64,000 bases of DNA from Cytophagales bacterium (GTDB lineage: Bacteria; Bacteroidota; Bacteroidia; Cytophagales; Cyclobacteriaceae): contig JAKSDQ010000180.1 of NCBI GenBank assembly GCA_022360015.1, forward strand, positions 62,001 to 126,000. The letters run 5' to 3'. The notes beneath the pieces are model-generated. The model was not told the origin of the DNA and did no database searches. It saw only the letters and a program-made list of their open reading frames with translations. Both the position numbers and the translations under genes were made by a program. Position 1 is the stretch's first letter. Each line of letters starts with the position of its first letter. Below, piece after piece: positions 44,489-53,606 of this stretch.

Positions 44489-45175
44489 TTAATAACGAGA
44501 GATATCACCGCCCAGGTTGCCCTTGATATTCTCTAAGCCAGGGCGCCCTTTGTACCTGACGCTACCACCGGTAGATGCTGAACCGGTAATCGACTCACTG
44601 GCAAATACTTCTGCGGTACCGCCTGTATTGGCTTTAATTTCCACGTTTTCACTTTCCAATCCATAGGCAAATAAGTGAGCGCCACTGACTACTTTGGTAT
44701 GCTGGTTTTTTGCCTGGCCCGATATCTCCAGTTGTCCGCCACTGTGTAAATTAATTTCCACCGAATTCACATCAATTTTCATACGGGCATAGCCGCCACT
44801 GGCGACATCGACATATAACTCATTTTGTTCCATCAACGACGCTACAAAAACATCCCCCGATCCTGTGGCTGTAATTTCATTTAACCTTTGGTACACCACA
44901 TCTACCCGCACATCGATTTGTTTATAAATGCCTTCCTGCATTTTGATTTTCAGTATTCCGTTATCCACAAAGGTGTTCACTTTGGAAATTTCTACTCCCC
45001 TGGCCCGCACCTTTACACTTTGCCGGTCGCCTTGTCTTAATGTAACCCGGATGTTACCAAATACTTTGACACCATCGAAGGCCGGGACGTTTCTCGATTG
45101 TACACCCTGAGCCCCGGCACTGTTGGTGACAAAAGCCGTAATAAATATTGTCAGAATCAAAACAAAATATTTCAT
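44489..45175 (-). CDS. DUF2807 (head GIN domain) protein
   Basis: A 228-residue exported protein from ATG 45175 (a GTG one codon upstream is possible), with signal YFVLILTIFITAFVTNSAGAQ. The body is a right-handed beta-helix-like repeat: VKVFGNIRVTLRQGDRQSVK, VEISKVNTFVDNGILKIKM, ITATGSGDVFV, ENVEIKANTGGTAEVFA, ITGSASTGGSVRYKG. This is the putative autotransporter adhesin head (GIN) domain, common in Bacteroidota and of unknown function. It is just upstream of the ECF sigma gene on the same strand and could be part of its regulon. Confidence 0.93.
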   Translation of the reverse strand: MKYFVLILTIFITAFVTNSAGAQGVQSRNVPAFDGVKVFGNIRVTLRQGDRQSVKVRARGVEISKVNTFVDNGILKIKMQEGIYKQIDVRVDVVYQRLNEITATGSGDVFVASLMEQNELYVDVASGGYARMKIDVNSVEINLHSGGQLEISGQAKNQHTKVVSGAHLFAYGLESENVEIKANTGGTAEVFASESITGSASTGGSVRYKGRPGLENIKGNLGGDISRY

Positions 45176-45414
45176 CACACCAGTTAATTTTTTTCAATAA
45201 CAAAAAATCCAATCAAAAATTATACCTCACCCCCAATTTTTCTATCCCAGGGCATACCGTCTTTCAAATAATCATTCCTACCGTGGGTCAGCATTTTAAT
45301 AAGTGCTTATTTCGCCTTTGCAGCAGTCCCGTCCGGGAAAAATATGACAAATATTTAACATACGTCAATTAAAAATCATTATTTTGATGCTACTTTTACA
45401 TTAAAAAATACCAA

Positions 45415-46194
45415 ATGGCTCATTTTGGTTGCTATGATTTAATCTTTTTCCGGAAGCTGTTGTTGAGTTTGCTGGTTTGCAGCCTCGGATGCAGCCCTGC
45501 TTTTCTCCCGAATAGTGACATTAAGGCCCGGAATATAGAAGTGAATGAAAGTGCTTCGGCAGACAGCACGATTGTCGCCATGATCCGGCCTTATAAAACT
45601 AATCTGGACCGTGAAATGAAAACCGTCATAGGCACTGCCAGATATCATCTTGACAACCATCCCGGCCGGGGAGAATCAATACTTGGAAATTTTGTAGCTG
45701 ATTTGCTATTGCGTGAGTCAGAAAAAAAGTATGGTGAAAAAATAGATATGGCGATAATTAATTCGCATGGCGGGTTGAGAACCACCATCAGCAAGGGACC
45801 CATTACGAAAGAAAAAATTTTTGAATTAATGCCCTTTGAGAACAATATGCTGGTGCTGGAATTGTCGGGTTCGCTAACACAGCAATTTTTTGACCACTGT
45901 GCCAAAACCCTGAGAAACAATGTTGCCGGAGCGAGGTTCACTATCGAGAATGACAAGGCAGCCGGAGTCAGGATTAATGGAAAAACACTCGATCCAAATA
46001 GCAGCTACACCCTGGCTATTTCAGATTACCTCGCTGAAGGAGGAGGTGGATTTGGTTTTTTGAACCAGGCCAACAGGCTCGCCAACCTCAACTATAAAAT
46101 AAGGGACATGATCATTGACCATATCAAAGACCTGACAGATCAAAACAAAATGATAGAAGCGCAACTGGATGGAAGGATAAAAATCATCAATTAG
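45415..46194 (+). CDS. 5'-nucleotidase C-terminal domain lipoprotein
   Basis: A 259-residue protein with a lipoprotein signal (LLVCSLGC, cysteine near 24). The rest is the substrate-binding C-terminal domain of UshA-type 5'-nucleotidases: SILGNFVADLLLRESEKK, INSHGGLRTTISKGPITKEK, LMPFENNMLVLELSG, and SDYLAEGGGGFGFL. The metallophosphatase half that normally precedes it is encoded by the next gene, which starts two bases after this stop. The two products probably work together in the periplasm or at the membrane on extracellular nucleotides. Confidence 0.92.
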   Translation: MAHFGCYDLIFFRKLLLSLLVCSLGCSPAFLPNSDIKARNIEVNESASADSTIVAMIRPYKTNLDREMKTVIGTARYHLDNHPGRGESILGNFVADLLLRESEKKYGEKIDMAIINSHGGLRTTISKGPITKEKIFELMPFENNMLVLELSGSLTQQFFDHCAKTLRNNVAGARFTIENDKAAGVRINGKTLDPNSSYTLAISDYLAEGGGGFGFLNQANRLANLNYKIRDMIIDHIKDLTDQNKMIEAQLDGRIKIIN

Positions 46195-46196
46195 CT

Positions 46197-47099
46197 ATGG
46201 ACAGAAGAATATTCCTAAAAAAATCAGCCTTTACGGCTGCCGCCCCGTTTGTTCCGGGGGCGTTTTTAGCACATGGTAACAAGGTACACCTGACAATTCT
46301 GCATACCAACGACATGCATTCCAGAATTGAACCGATACCTGATGACGGAAGAAGGTACGCTGGGATGGGAGGCATGGCCGGGAGGGCCGCGTTGATTAGC
46401 AGAATCAGGGCTGAAGAAGAAAACGTATTGCTGTTGGATGCCGGTGATGTATTTCAGGGAACACCTTACTTCAATTTTTTTGGTGGTGAATTGGAATTTA
46501 AACTAATGAGTGAAATGAAATATGATGCCGCTACGCTGGGCAATCATGATTTTGACAATGGTATAGCAGGACTTTACAAAATGCTTCCGCATGCCAGGTT
46601 TCCGTTTTTATGTGCCAACTATGATTTTTCGGGCAATGTACTGAAAGGTCGTTTTCAACCCTTCCAAATATTCCGGAAAGGCCCTCTTAAGATAGGGGTA
46701 TTTGGCCTGGGCATTGAACTAAAAGGCCTTGTGAATGAAAAGCTGTTCAAAGGAACTAAATATAATGACCCCATAGCCATCGCCAAAGAAATGGTACAAG
46801 AGCTGGAGCTGAAAAAATGTGACTTAATCGTTTGCCTCTCTCACCTGGGTTATAAGTATAATGGAAAAAAGGTTTCGGATCATACATTAGCTGAGAAGGT
46901 CAATGGTATAGATCTGATTATCGGAGGGCATACCCACACATTTCTGGATATGCCGGTCCTGCGTAAAAACAAGGACGGCCATGAGACGATCATTAACCAG
47001 GTAGGGTGGGCAGGTATAAAACTGGGGCGGATCGATTATGTATTTGACAGGAAAAAATCAAAAGTCATCAAAAAATCCGAACCCATTTCGATCAGTTAA
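46197..47099 (+). CDS. 5'-nucleotidase metallophosphatase domain, Tat-exported
   Basis: A 300-residue protein with a twin-arginine signal (DRRIFLKKSAFTAAAPFVPG). It is the catalytic half of a UshA-type nucleotidase: LTILHTNDMHSRIEP (first metal-ligand motif), DAGDVFQGTPYFNFFGG, LGNHDFDNG, LIVCLSHLGYKYNG and IIGGHTHTFLD, which together give the dinuclear metal site. The usual C-terminal domain is missing and is encoded by the gene directly upstream. The catalytic half is Tat-exported, presumably folded with metal, while its partner is a Sec lipoprotein. Confidence 0.93.
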   Translation: MDRRIFLKKSAFTAAAPFVPGAFLAHGNKVHLTILHTNDMHSRIEPIPDDGRRYAGMGGMAGRAALISRIRAEEENVLLLDAGDVFQGTPYFNFFGGELEFKLMSEMKYDAATLGNHDFDNGIAGLYKMLPHARFPFLCANYDFSGNVLKGRFQPFQIFRKGPLKIGVFGLGIELKGLVNEKLFKGTKYNDPIAIAKEMVQELELKKCDLIVCLSHLGYKYNGKKVSDHTLAEKVNGIDLIIGGHTHTFLDMPVLRKNKDGHETIINQVGWAGIKLGRIDYVFDRKKSKVIKKSEPISIS

Positions 47100-47127
47100 A
47101 GTTACAGCCTTTCCACAAAACCCGGTT

Positions 47128-48714
47128 TTATTGACCGATGATCCTGGCGTAAGACTTCGATAACGCTTCGGCACATCGTTCACCATCCATGGCTGCTGAA
47201 ACAATGCCACCTGCATAACCTGCCCCTTCACCACATGGATATAGTCTTTTTACCTGAAGGTGTTCGCAGGAGTTCCGGTCCCTTGGTATGGTAACAGGTG
47301 AAGAAGTGCGGCTTTCAACACCGATTATTTGCGCCTCATTGGTCAGGTAGCCTTTCATTTTTTTTCCAAAAACCAGAAAAGCCTCCTGCAGTGCAGTGGC
47401 TATAAATTCAGGGAGGACATCCCACATGTTTACAGGGCACAGGCCCGGTTGATAGCTGGAAGCCGGCAGGGAGGTTGAAACCTGTCCGTCTATAAAATCC
47501 ATCAATCGCTGGGCCGGAGCCGCCTGGGTGTTTCCACCTGCTCGGCAGGCGGACTTTTCTACAGCCTTTTGAAATTCCATAGCCGCAAGTGCACCATGCT
47601 GCCGGTAAGCCTGGAAATCCTGAGCACCAACCGATACGACCATGCCGGAATTAGCATATTTTGAATCGCGTCTGGAGGGGCTCATGCCATTAACTACCAC
47701 CTCTCCGGGAGAAGTGGCGGCAGGAACAACAAATCCGCCAGGGCACATGCAGAATGAAAACACACCCCGCTGTTCACCGCCGCCCCCGACAACCTGATGT
47801 GCCAAGGAATAAGAAGAAGCCGGCAGATATGTACCCCTTTGTGCACAGTGATATTGAATCCGATCAACTAACTGCTGGCTGTGCTCCACACGTATGCCAA
47901 GGGCAAAAGGTTTGGCTTCGACATGAATTTTTCGCTGGTTCAGCAACTGAAAAATATCCCTGGCTGAGTGACCTGTGGCCAATATTACTGCGATACCTTT
48001 AATTTTTTCACCATCCCCGGTAACCACACCTGTCATCTCACCGGCGTCCATGATAAAGTCTGTAACACGGGTGTTGAACAAGATTTCCCCACCGGCAGCC
48101 CATATACTTTCTCTCATAGCAGCCACCACCTTGGGGAGTTTATTGGTACCTATGTGTGGGTGGGCTTCGTACAAAATATTTTCGGCAGCGCCGTGGGCGA
48201 CAAGAATTTCCAGTATTCTGTTGACATCACCTCTTTTCTTCGAGCGGGTGTAAAGCTTGCCATCGGAATAAGTACCGGCTCCCCCTTCCCCAAAGCAGTA
48301 GTTTGAGTCCGGATTTACGATATGTTCCTTATTGATGGCTGCCAAATCCCTTCTCCGGGCCCTGACATCCTTACCCCTTTCAACAATTACGGGTTTAATA
48401 CCATTTTCAATCAACTTTAACGCTGCAAACAGTCCCGCCGGACCCATGCCAACTATAATCGCCGGACTGGCATTGGAAACGTCAGGATAATCTTTTTTGT
48501 AAGCAATTAAAGCAGGTGGGGATTCTCTGACGAACACTTCGACGGCTACATTGATCTTTATCTTCTTCGAGCGGGCGTCAATAGAACGCCGTTTCGGACG
48601 AATGGTAACTTCTGAAAGATCGGTTAACCCGAGTTTCTTTTTAACCACTTGCTCAAAATTGTCCCGGTCGTAAGCCTCCGGAGGGGATAAATCAAGATTC
48701 AGCGTTTTTTTCAT
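47128..48714 (-). CDS. FAD-dependent dehydrogenase, COG2509-like
   Basis: A 528-residue soluble flavoprotein. An N-terminal 80-residue helper domain with the motif TIRPKRRSIDARSKKIKI is followed by the FAD site AIIVGMGPAGLFAALKLIE, FVIVERGKD-like and then YCFGEGGAGTYSDGKLYTR, a motif specific to this uncharacterised family. The second dinucleotide segment is IAVILATGHSARDIFQLL, and the C-terminus has LYPCGEGAGYAGGIVSAAMDG. The reaction is unknown; members occur widely as single genes. Expressed toward the nucleotidase pair, sharing only a short convergent gap. Confidence 0.93.
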   Translation of the reverse strand: MKKTLNLDLSPPEAYDRDNFEQVVKKKLGLTDLSEVTIRPKRRSIDARSKKIKINVAVEVFVRESPPALIAYKKDYPDVSNASPAIIVGMGPAGLFAALKLIENGIKPVIVERGKDVRARRRDLAAINKEHIVNPDSNYCFGEGGAGTYSDGKLYTRSKKRGDVNRILEILVAHGAAENILYEAHPHIGTNKLPKVVAAMRESIWAAGGEILFNTRVTDFIMDAGEMTGVVTGDGEKIKGIAVILATGHSARDIFQLLNQRKIHVEAKPFALGIRVEHSQQLVDRIQYHCAQRGTYLPASSYSLAHQVVGGGGEQRGVFSFCMCPGGFVVPAATSPGEVVVNGMSPSRRDSKYANSGMVVSVGAQDFQAYRQHGALAAMEFQKAVEKSACRAGGNTQAAPAQRLMDFIDGQVSTSLPASSYQPGLCPVNMWDVLPEFIATALQEAFLVFGKKMKGYLTNEAQIIGVESRTSSPVTIPRDRNSCEHLQVKRLYPCGEGAGYAGGIVSAAMDGERCAEALSKSYARIIGQ

Positions 48715-48811
48715 ATCTGTTAAGGTATTTATCCTTAAAAAAGATATTGGCGTTTCAAATCACAGCCACAAAGTTAGCAGATTTTAATCCATCATTAACG
48801 GGATTGATCAA

Positions 48812-49675
48812 CTATAATTTCACAAAAACCCCAAAAGAGTAAGCAGGATTTGCCAGTACCCGCCTTCCTGAAAATGCCGTGCCCACAGAGGCGGTAATCC
48901 CATATTTATCTTTGTAAGTATATATCAATTCAGGGCTAAAAGAGGTATATTCAATGTTATTGGAAAAAACCCCATTAGAGGGCGCTTCAAGATCACTACC
49001 ATTTTCCAGGGACTCAATACCATACAGGCGGCCTAACAAGGTGAAATTTTTAACCGTTACACCAGCTTCCAGCCCATATCTGATTTCATCTGAAAAATTA
49101 TTGGTCCGGTTATTAAATCCGATCAAAACGGTAGCGTAAGCGCCAATGGAGGAAAATGACCTGCTTGCCTCGACTGTTACCATTTGATTAAATTCGCCAT
49201 CACCAGTTTGTAATATCCTGGTATCACCACCAGCCTCATTCCCCAAAGGCAATCCCAGGGTTAGGCTGGCGCTCACCACGACAGGTTCATTTTGTAACAA
49301 ACCATACTTAATCGTAATATCGGTATCACCAATCGAATTAACCGCATCCCCCTCTTCCAGTAACTCCCTTGTAGAAGCGGAAACCTGCTCATTCAGGGTG
49401 GCCCGGCTGAAAAAGGGAAAATATATAATACCCGTGAGCCTGTCAGTAAAACCGTACTCGCCATAAAAACTAACGGTATGAATACCGGCTGTGGATATAT
49501 CGATAATCTCACCATTCGGGGCAAAGTATTCATCACTTCTTAACCACCAAAATCCCAGTTTAAAAAACCCATGTCCTTTTGGTTGTGGCCAACCTCCTCC
49601 GGCATGGCCAAGATAGGGCAGCAGCAGGATAACAAAAAAACAAAGGGTAGCATATTTTACTTTAGCTTTTGTCAT
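48812..49675 (-). CDS. outer-membrane beta-barrel protein (transporter-like)
   Basis: A 287-residue protein from ATG 49675 (MTKAKVKYATLCFFVILLL, signal peptide); an ATG at 49690 or a TTG at 49720 would only lengthen the N-terminus. The mature part alternates short hydrophobic strands and turns (HTVSFYGEYGFTDRLTGIIY, VVVSASLTLGLPLGNEAGG, EIRYGLEAGVTVKNFTLLGR, YGITASVGTAFSGRRV) and ends in FGVFVKL, as in outer-membrane barrels related to the MetA-pathway phenol degradation family. It follows the Big/DM13 lipoprotein gene by 15-60 bases and probably forms an operon with it. Confidence 0.75.
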   Translation of the reverse strand: MTKAKVKYATLCFFVILLLPYLGHAGGGWPQPKGHGFFKLGFWWLRSDEYFAPNGEIIDISTAGIHTVSFYGEYGFTDRLTGIIYFPFFSRATLNEQVSASTRELLEEGDAVNSIGDTDITIKYGLLQNEPVVVSASLTLGLPLGNEAGGDTRILQTGDGEFNQMVTVEASRSFSSIGAYATVLIGFNNRTNNFSDEIRYGLEAGVTVKNFTLLGRLYGIESLENGSDLEAPSNGVFSNNIEYTSFSPELIYTYKDKYGITASVGTAFSGRRVLANPAYSFGVFVKL

Positions 49676-49734
49676 GGCTTTTATCAGCATTAAGGGTTTA
49701 AAATTTATCTTCACTCCCAAAGTCGATTCTTCAT

Positions 49735-50409
49735 TTATTCTTCAAACTTTCCTATTCCAAAGGCTATACCAAAGGGTTTACAGTATATCAATACATAATC
49801 GTAGGTACCTAGCTGTACCCCATTACCCACATTGTAAGTTTGCGCTCCGGTATTGGATTGCAAAGCTGCCAACTCTACTCCTCCGGTGGTGCTAGACGCG
49901 CTGTTTGTGAGATAAACAAAAAGCCCCGGGCCGTTGGAGGTGGAAAAACCCTCCGAAAAAGTCAACTGCAACTCGCCAGTGGCATCAGACAATGTAAATG
50001 TACCGGAAACCTCGTAATCCCTGTTTCCCTGGAAGGTGCCCGATCTTTCATTGCGTGGTACCGTTGTATTTTCCCCTGCAATAACACCAACCATGTCAAC
50101 GGCTCCGTTGGCCATTGCCGAGATAGTGACGCTTCCTTCAGAATTAGCCATCGCCAGCCCCGATGCATCAATGGAAATAACGGCCGGATCGGAACTGGAC
50201 CAGGTTACATCGGCATCTACGATATTGCCGAGCTCATCAAAATACTGGGCTTGAAACTGGTAAGACTCTCCAACCCTGATGCCATCGGCCCTGGTGGTAA
50301 TGGCGATCCTGGCAGGCATGGTCTCCTGTTCTACAAGATCGGTACCGATACAACCCGTAAGCAATACCAAAAGAAAAAAGTAATTCCTGATAAGTAATTT
50401 GATATTCAT
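49735..50409 (-). CDS. lipoprotein with Big-like and DM13 domains
   Basis: A 224-residue lipoprotein (signal YFFLLVLLTGC). Residues about 32-112 form a Big_2-type immunoglobulin domain (DADVTWSSSDPAVISIDASG, LAMANSEGSVTISAM). Residues about 120-224 match the DM13 domain: RSGTFQGNRDYEVSGTFTL, LQLTFSEGFSTSNGPGLFVY, then TYDYVLIYCKPFGIAFG with the conserved cysteine. DM13 domains are predicted to act in electron transfer or hydroxylation at the cell surface. It is upstream of, and probably cotranscribed with, an outer-membrane barrel gene, suggesting a surface complex. Confidence 0.85.
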   Translation of the reverse strand: MNIKLLIRNYFFLLVLLTGCIGTDLVEQETMPARIAITTRADGIRVGESYQFQAQYFDELGNIVDADVTWSSSDPAVISIDASGLAMANSEGSVTISAMANGAVDMVGVIAGENTTVPRNERSGTFQGNRDYEVSGTFTLSDATGELQLTFSEGFSTSNGPGLFVYLTNSASSTTGGVELAALQSNTGAQTYNVGNGVQLGTYDYVLIYCKPFGIAFGIGKFEE

Positions 50410-50558
50410 CGTGCGATTTGACTATAGATAGTTTGGATATACAAAGATGCTTTAATAAACTTTTCTATAAAATGATTGGTTACAGAATCACTACCTTTCG
50501 TCGGCCTTGCGACATAATGGTCAAATGGCAAAAGCTGCCAGGTTATCAAAGGAATTGG

Positions 50559-52406
50559 CTAAAATGTATAGCCGAGGTTAATCCCCAGTCTTACAGGAAT
50601 GGATAATCTTGGTTTTCTCACATCACTGAAGATTTCCTTGAAAGAATCTTCCGGGGGAAATTTTTCCCAATAGTCACGATAGCCTAAACCTATACCGGCA
50701 AAAATATCCAATGTCAAGCCAGGTTTACCGGCAAATTTCATCATTCTGTTACCCACAATTACCGAATATTCGTACCGGTTTTCTTTGGCATCTATAGAAA
50801 AGGAGCCATTGGGCAATCCAGGATCATTAATATTGGCAGAATGGTTTAAAGAGGAAAAGCTCAGCTCATGGCCAAAATATAACATGCCCAGTTTTTGATC
50901 TTCCTGATAAAACTTTTGCCGGAAGCGCACCGCAAACCCCCTTTTGTAAAGCTCACCGAATTCAACATTGGAATCATCCGTGAAAAACGGGTCTCTGATG
51001 TAATTGAAGAGTAATTCGTAACCCAATCTTTCCTGCATATAATATTCTATAGAAAAAGGCACCGATCCCACCAGCATGGCAACGGGGTTAGTGGCAATGA
51101 TTATGCCCTTAAATTCATTGATTCTGGGCTGAAAGTATTTCAGCTTTTTGTTCTTAAAAAGAAATTCCGGAATCTCATAGTAGCCGCTCTCCTCCTGACT
51201 GAGGACAACCTCTTTTTCCACCGGCGTATATTCAACCACCCCTTTGTCATCGTAAACGGTAGTGTAGTACCCCGCCAAATCCCCGTTTCTTTTATACAAC
51301 TTCCATACCCCTACGTTTACCCCATCTTTGATGGTACCTTCCATACGTAATTGACCGTCCTTGTAGTAACCCCTGAACTGGCCGACCCCATCTTTAAAAT
51401 CACTTTCTCCCTCCAGTTTGCCATCTTCGTAGTAATACAACCACTTGCCATGGTTTTTCTCATTTTTTATGTAACCGGATATCTTCAGATTACCCCCTTC
51501 GTAATATTCTTTGTAAGGTCCATCGCCCTGCACAAAAGTACTTTCCCCCTTAAAAACCCCTGATTTATGATACAACTTCCAGAATCCGTCTTTGACACCT
51601 GATTTTTCCATACCCTCGGAGCTTATTTTCCCATTTTCATGGAAGTATGTCCACTGACCCTCTGACAAGCCATTTTTATAAGTTCCCTTTGATGAAAGTT
51701 TTCCATTTTCATAAAAATATTCCCAGGGGCCGTTTTTTAATCCATTCTGGTAGTATCCCCGGGCTTTTATATGGCCATTTTCATAAAAATAAACCCATAA
51801 GCTATCGCTTTTTCCTTCATTATTCATGCCCTTGGCCCTGGTGGCACCCGACCGGTAGTATTCGGTGTAAATGCCCCTATCACCCTTGTAACTGGCATTG
51901 GCCTTCAAAGTGCCGTCTTCGTTAAAATATTGCCAGGCTCCGTTTCTTTTGCCATCTGAAAACAGTCCTTTGCTTTTCACACCGCCCTGTTCGTAGTAAA
52001 ATGTCCAGAGGTCATTTCTTTTTCCACCGATCAATACACCTTCCATACTTTTTTGCCCATTTTCAAAGTAATATTCCCATTGCCCGGTAGTGCCGTCAGG
52101 CTGTAGGTTCCCTCTCATTTTGATAGCCCCATTTTCGAAAAAGTATTCCCAAATGCCTGTTGACCTATTGTCCCGGTAGGAACCCCTGGTTTTAACTTTG
52201 CCGTTGGCATGATAGGCTATGTATTCACCATCCAGTACGTAGGTATTTGTGTCTTTGACATAATAAATTTCACGGAGGGCTTTTTTACCCTCATAATAGT
52301 TTTTTAGCTGAATATTTTGGGCATAGGCAACCTGTGTGGGCAGACAACAAAGCGTAAGCAATGCCCACATGATGAAATGACAATATGGTGCCTTTAAAAC
52401 TATCAT
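50559..52406 (-). CDS. MORN-repeat protein with C-terminal outer-membrane-like domain
   Basis: A 615-residue exported protein (signal about 1-29, VAYAQN cleavage). From about 50 to 385 there are roughly fifteen MORN_2/YwqK-type repeats of about 23 residues with the core W-x-Y-x-YENGKL-x-x-G (examples GPWEYFYENGKLSSKGTYKN, GKWLYYYEDGKLEGESDFKD). The last 200 residues (VAMLVGSVPFSIEYYMQERL, FAVRFRQKFYQEDQKLGMLY, YEYSVIVGNRMM, LTLDIFAGIGLGYRDYW, RLGINLGYTF) look like an outer-membrane beta-barrel. Automatic labels often call such repeats an antitoxin; nothing here supports a toxin-antitoxin role. Confidence 0.85.
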   Translation of the reverse strand: MIVLKAPYCHFIMWALLTLCCLPTQVAYAQNIQLKNYYEGKKALREIYYVKDTNTYVLDGEYIAYHANGKVKTRGSYRDNRSTGIWEYFFENGAIKMRGNLQPDGTTGQWEYYFENGQKSMEGVLIGGKRNDLWTFYYEQGGVKSKGLFSDGKRNGAWQYFNEDGTLKANASYKGDRGIYTEYYRSGATRAKGMNNEGKSDSLWVYFYENGHIKARGYYQNGLKNGPWEYFYENGKLSSKGTYKNGLSEGQWTYFHENGKISSEGMEKSGVKDGFWKLYHKSGVFKGESTFVQGDGPYKEYYEGGNLKISGYIKNEKNHGKWLYYYEDGKLEGESDFKDGVGQFRGYYKDGQLRMEGTIKDGVNVGVWKLYKRNGDLAGYYTTVYDDKGVVEYTPVEKEVVLSQEESGYYEIPEFLFKNKKLKYFQPRINEFKGIIIATNPVAMLVGSVPFSIEYYMQERLGYELLFNYIRDPFFTDDSNVEFGELYKRGFAVRFRQKFYQEDQKLGMLYFGHELSFSSLNHSANINDPGLPNGSFSIDAKENRYEYSVIVGNRMMKFAGKPGLTLDIFAGIGLGYRDYWEKFPPEDSFKEIFSDVRKPRLSIPVRLGINLGYTF

Positions 52407-52440
52407 TTTACCAGTAACAGGTTATCTTTCCGGGGTATAC

Positions 52441-53391
52441 CTATTGAACGATCATCGACCTTCCCCAATTGTTTAACTCCTCGTCAGTCCATAAATTGGG
52501 AAAGTATACAATTTTCTGAAATCTTGGTGGTAAGTATTTTTGCCAGTTTGAGCCTCCTGTGGCCTTAATATCTTCGGGATCCTTTTGCAGATACCTGACC
52601 GCCGATTTGTAATGTGAAAGCGGCCAGTTGACATTTGCATTCAGATCCAGTTCCCTCAAAGCCTCTTCAAGCTGTTCCGTACTGCCATTTTCAATGACGT
52701 ATTTTTCATATACCTTCAGCAAGTTGTTGTTTTTCATGGCCTCACATTTCCTCAGGAGCCTCGAGGTATACTTTTCCTCAAATTGCCGGAGTGTTAAAGT
52801 TTTTTTACCGGTTGCCAGTTCGGTAGCACCCTTTTTCCAGTAAACTTTATCGTACAAAATCCTGACATCCTTCTCACCTGCCAAAGCCTCTCTTGATTCC
52901 CAGTGCACCAGGTTGATCATATCCGTTGCACATATCTCGATCATTCTATACTGGGCAGACTGAAACCCACTGGCAGGCAAAAGGGCCATACGAAATTTTA
53001 AAAACTGGTCTTTTTCCATACCCTTTACCATGATGTCATAGGAGTAAATGAGCTGTTTAAAGTAGTTGTTTATCCTTTCCAGCTTGCCAAGAAAAAACGC
53101 TTCGGTGACATTTGCCTGTTCCGATATTTGTTTCATTTCCCATAAAATCAACTTAAAATACAGTTCGGTGATCTGATGATAACAAATAAATATCATCTCA
53201 TCCGCAAACCCTGTTTTGGGGGTTTGCAGGCTCAGGAGGGTATCCAGATGAACATAATCCCAATAGGTTAAATAATCTGCATATAGCAGGCCATCTAAGT
53301 AGGAGGAAATATCCTGCCCCATTACCTCATACTTTTTTTCCAGTTTTTTCAACTGGCCAAGTAGTTTTGGGTCTATTTCAGAATTACTCAT
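52441..53391 (-). CDS. kynA: tryptophan 2,3-dioxygenase
   Basis: A 316-residue haem dioxygenase that opens the indole ring of L-tryptophan to N-formylkynurenine, the first step of the kynurenine pathway. Family landmarks include TYWDYVHLDTLLSLQTP, DEMIFICYHQITELYFKLIL, RMALLPASGFQSAQYRMIEI with the substrate-binding R, and the C-terminal TGGSNWQKYLPPRFQKI. Divergent from the acyl-CoA dehydrogenase gene, which resembles glutaryl-CoA dehydrogenase, another enzyme of tryptophan and lysine breakdown. Confidence 0.96.
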   Translation of the reverse strand: MSNSEIDPKLLGQLKKLEKKYEVMGQDISSYLDGLLYADYLTYWDYVHLDTLLSLQTPKTGFADEMIFICYHQITELYFKLILWEMKQISEQANVTEAFFLGKLERINNYFKQLIYSYDIMVKGMEKDQFLKFRMALLPASGFQSAQYRMIEICATDMINLVHWESREALAGEKDVRILYDKVYWKKGATELATGKKTLTLRQFEEKYTSRLLRKCEAMKNNNLLKVYEKYVIENGSTEQLEEALRELDLNANVNWPLSHYKSAVRYLQKDPEDIKATGGSNWQKYLPPRFQKIVYFPNLWTDEELNNWGRSMIVQ

Positions 53392-53570
53392 TCTTTCAAT
53401 TTGACTAGTTCTTACAAAGATTGGGTTGCAGCCCTTTTGTATATTACAAAAAATAAGGTTGTTACTATGATATATTCAAAGTTATTTAATTATGTGATCA
53501 ATAAACCAACTAATTTCAATAATTCCTTACTTTCATGGTCGCTGATGAAAAAACTTAGTTTTTAATATTG

Positions 53571-53578
53571 TAAATTTG
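53571..53578 (+). promoter_or_regulatory. -7 promoter element of the acyl-CoA dehydrogenase gene
   Basis: TAAATTTG matches TAnnTTTG exactly, 29 bases before the start codon. A matching TTG at -33 is not evident. Confidence 0.5.
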
Positions 53579-53606
53579 AGGCGCAAATCATAAACAATTT
53601 AAACCA

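Noticed and set aside
50559-52406. Toxin-antitoxin system suggested by YwqK-type repeats
   Set aside because: No toxin gene is adjacent, and the signal peptide and barrel-like C-terminus fit an envelope protein.
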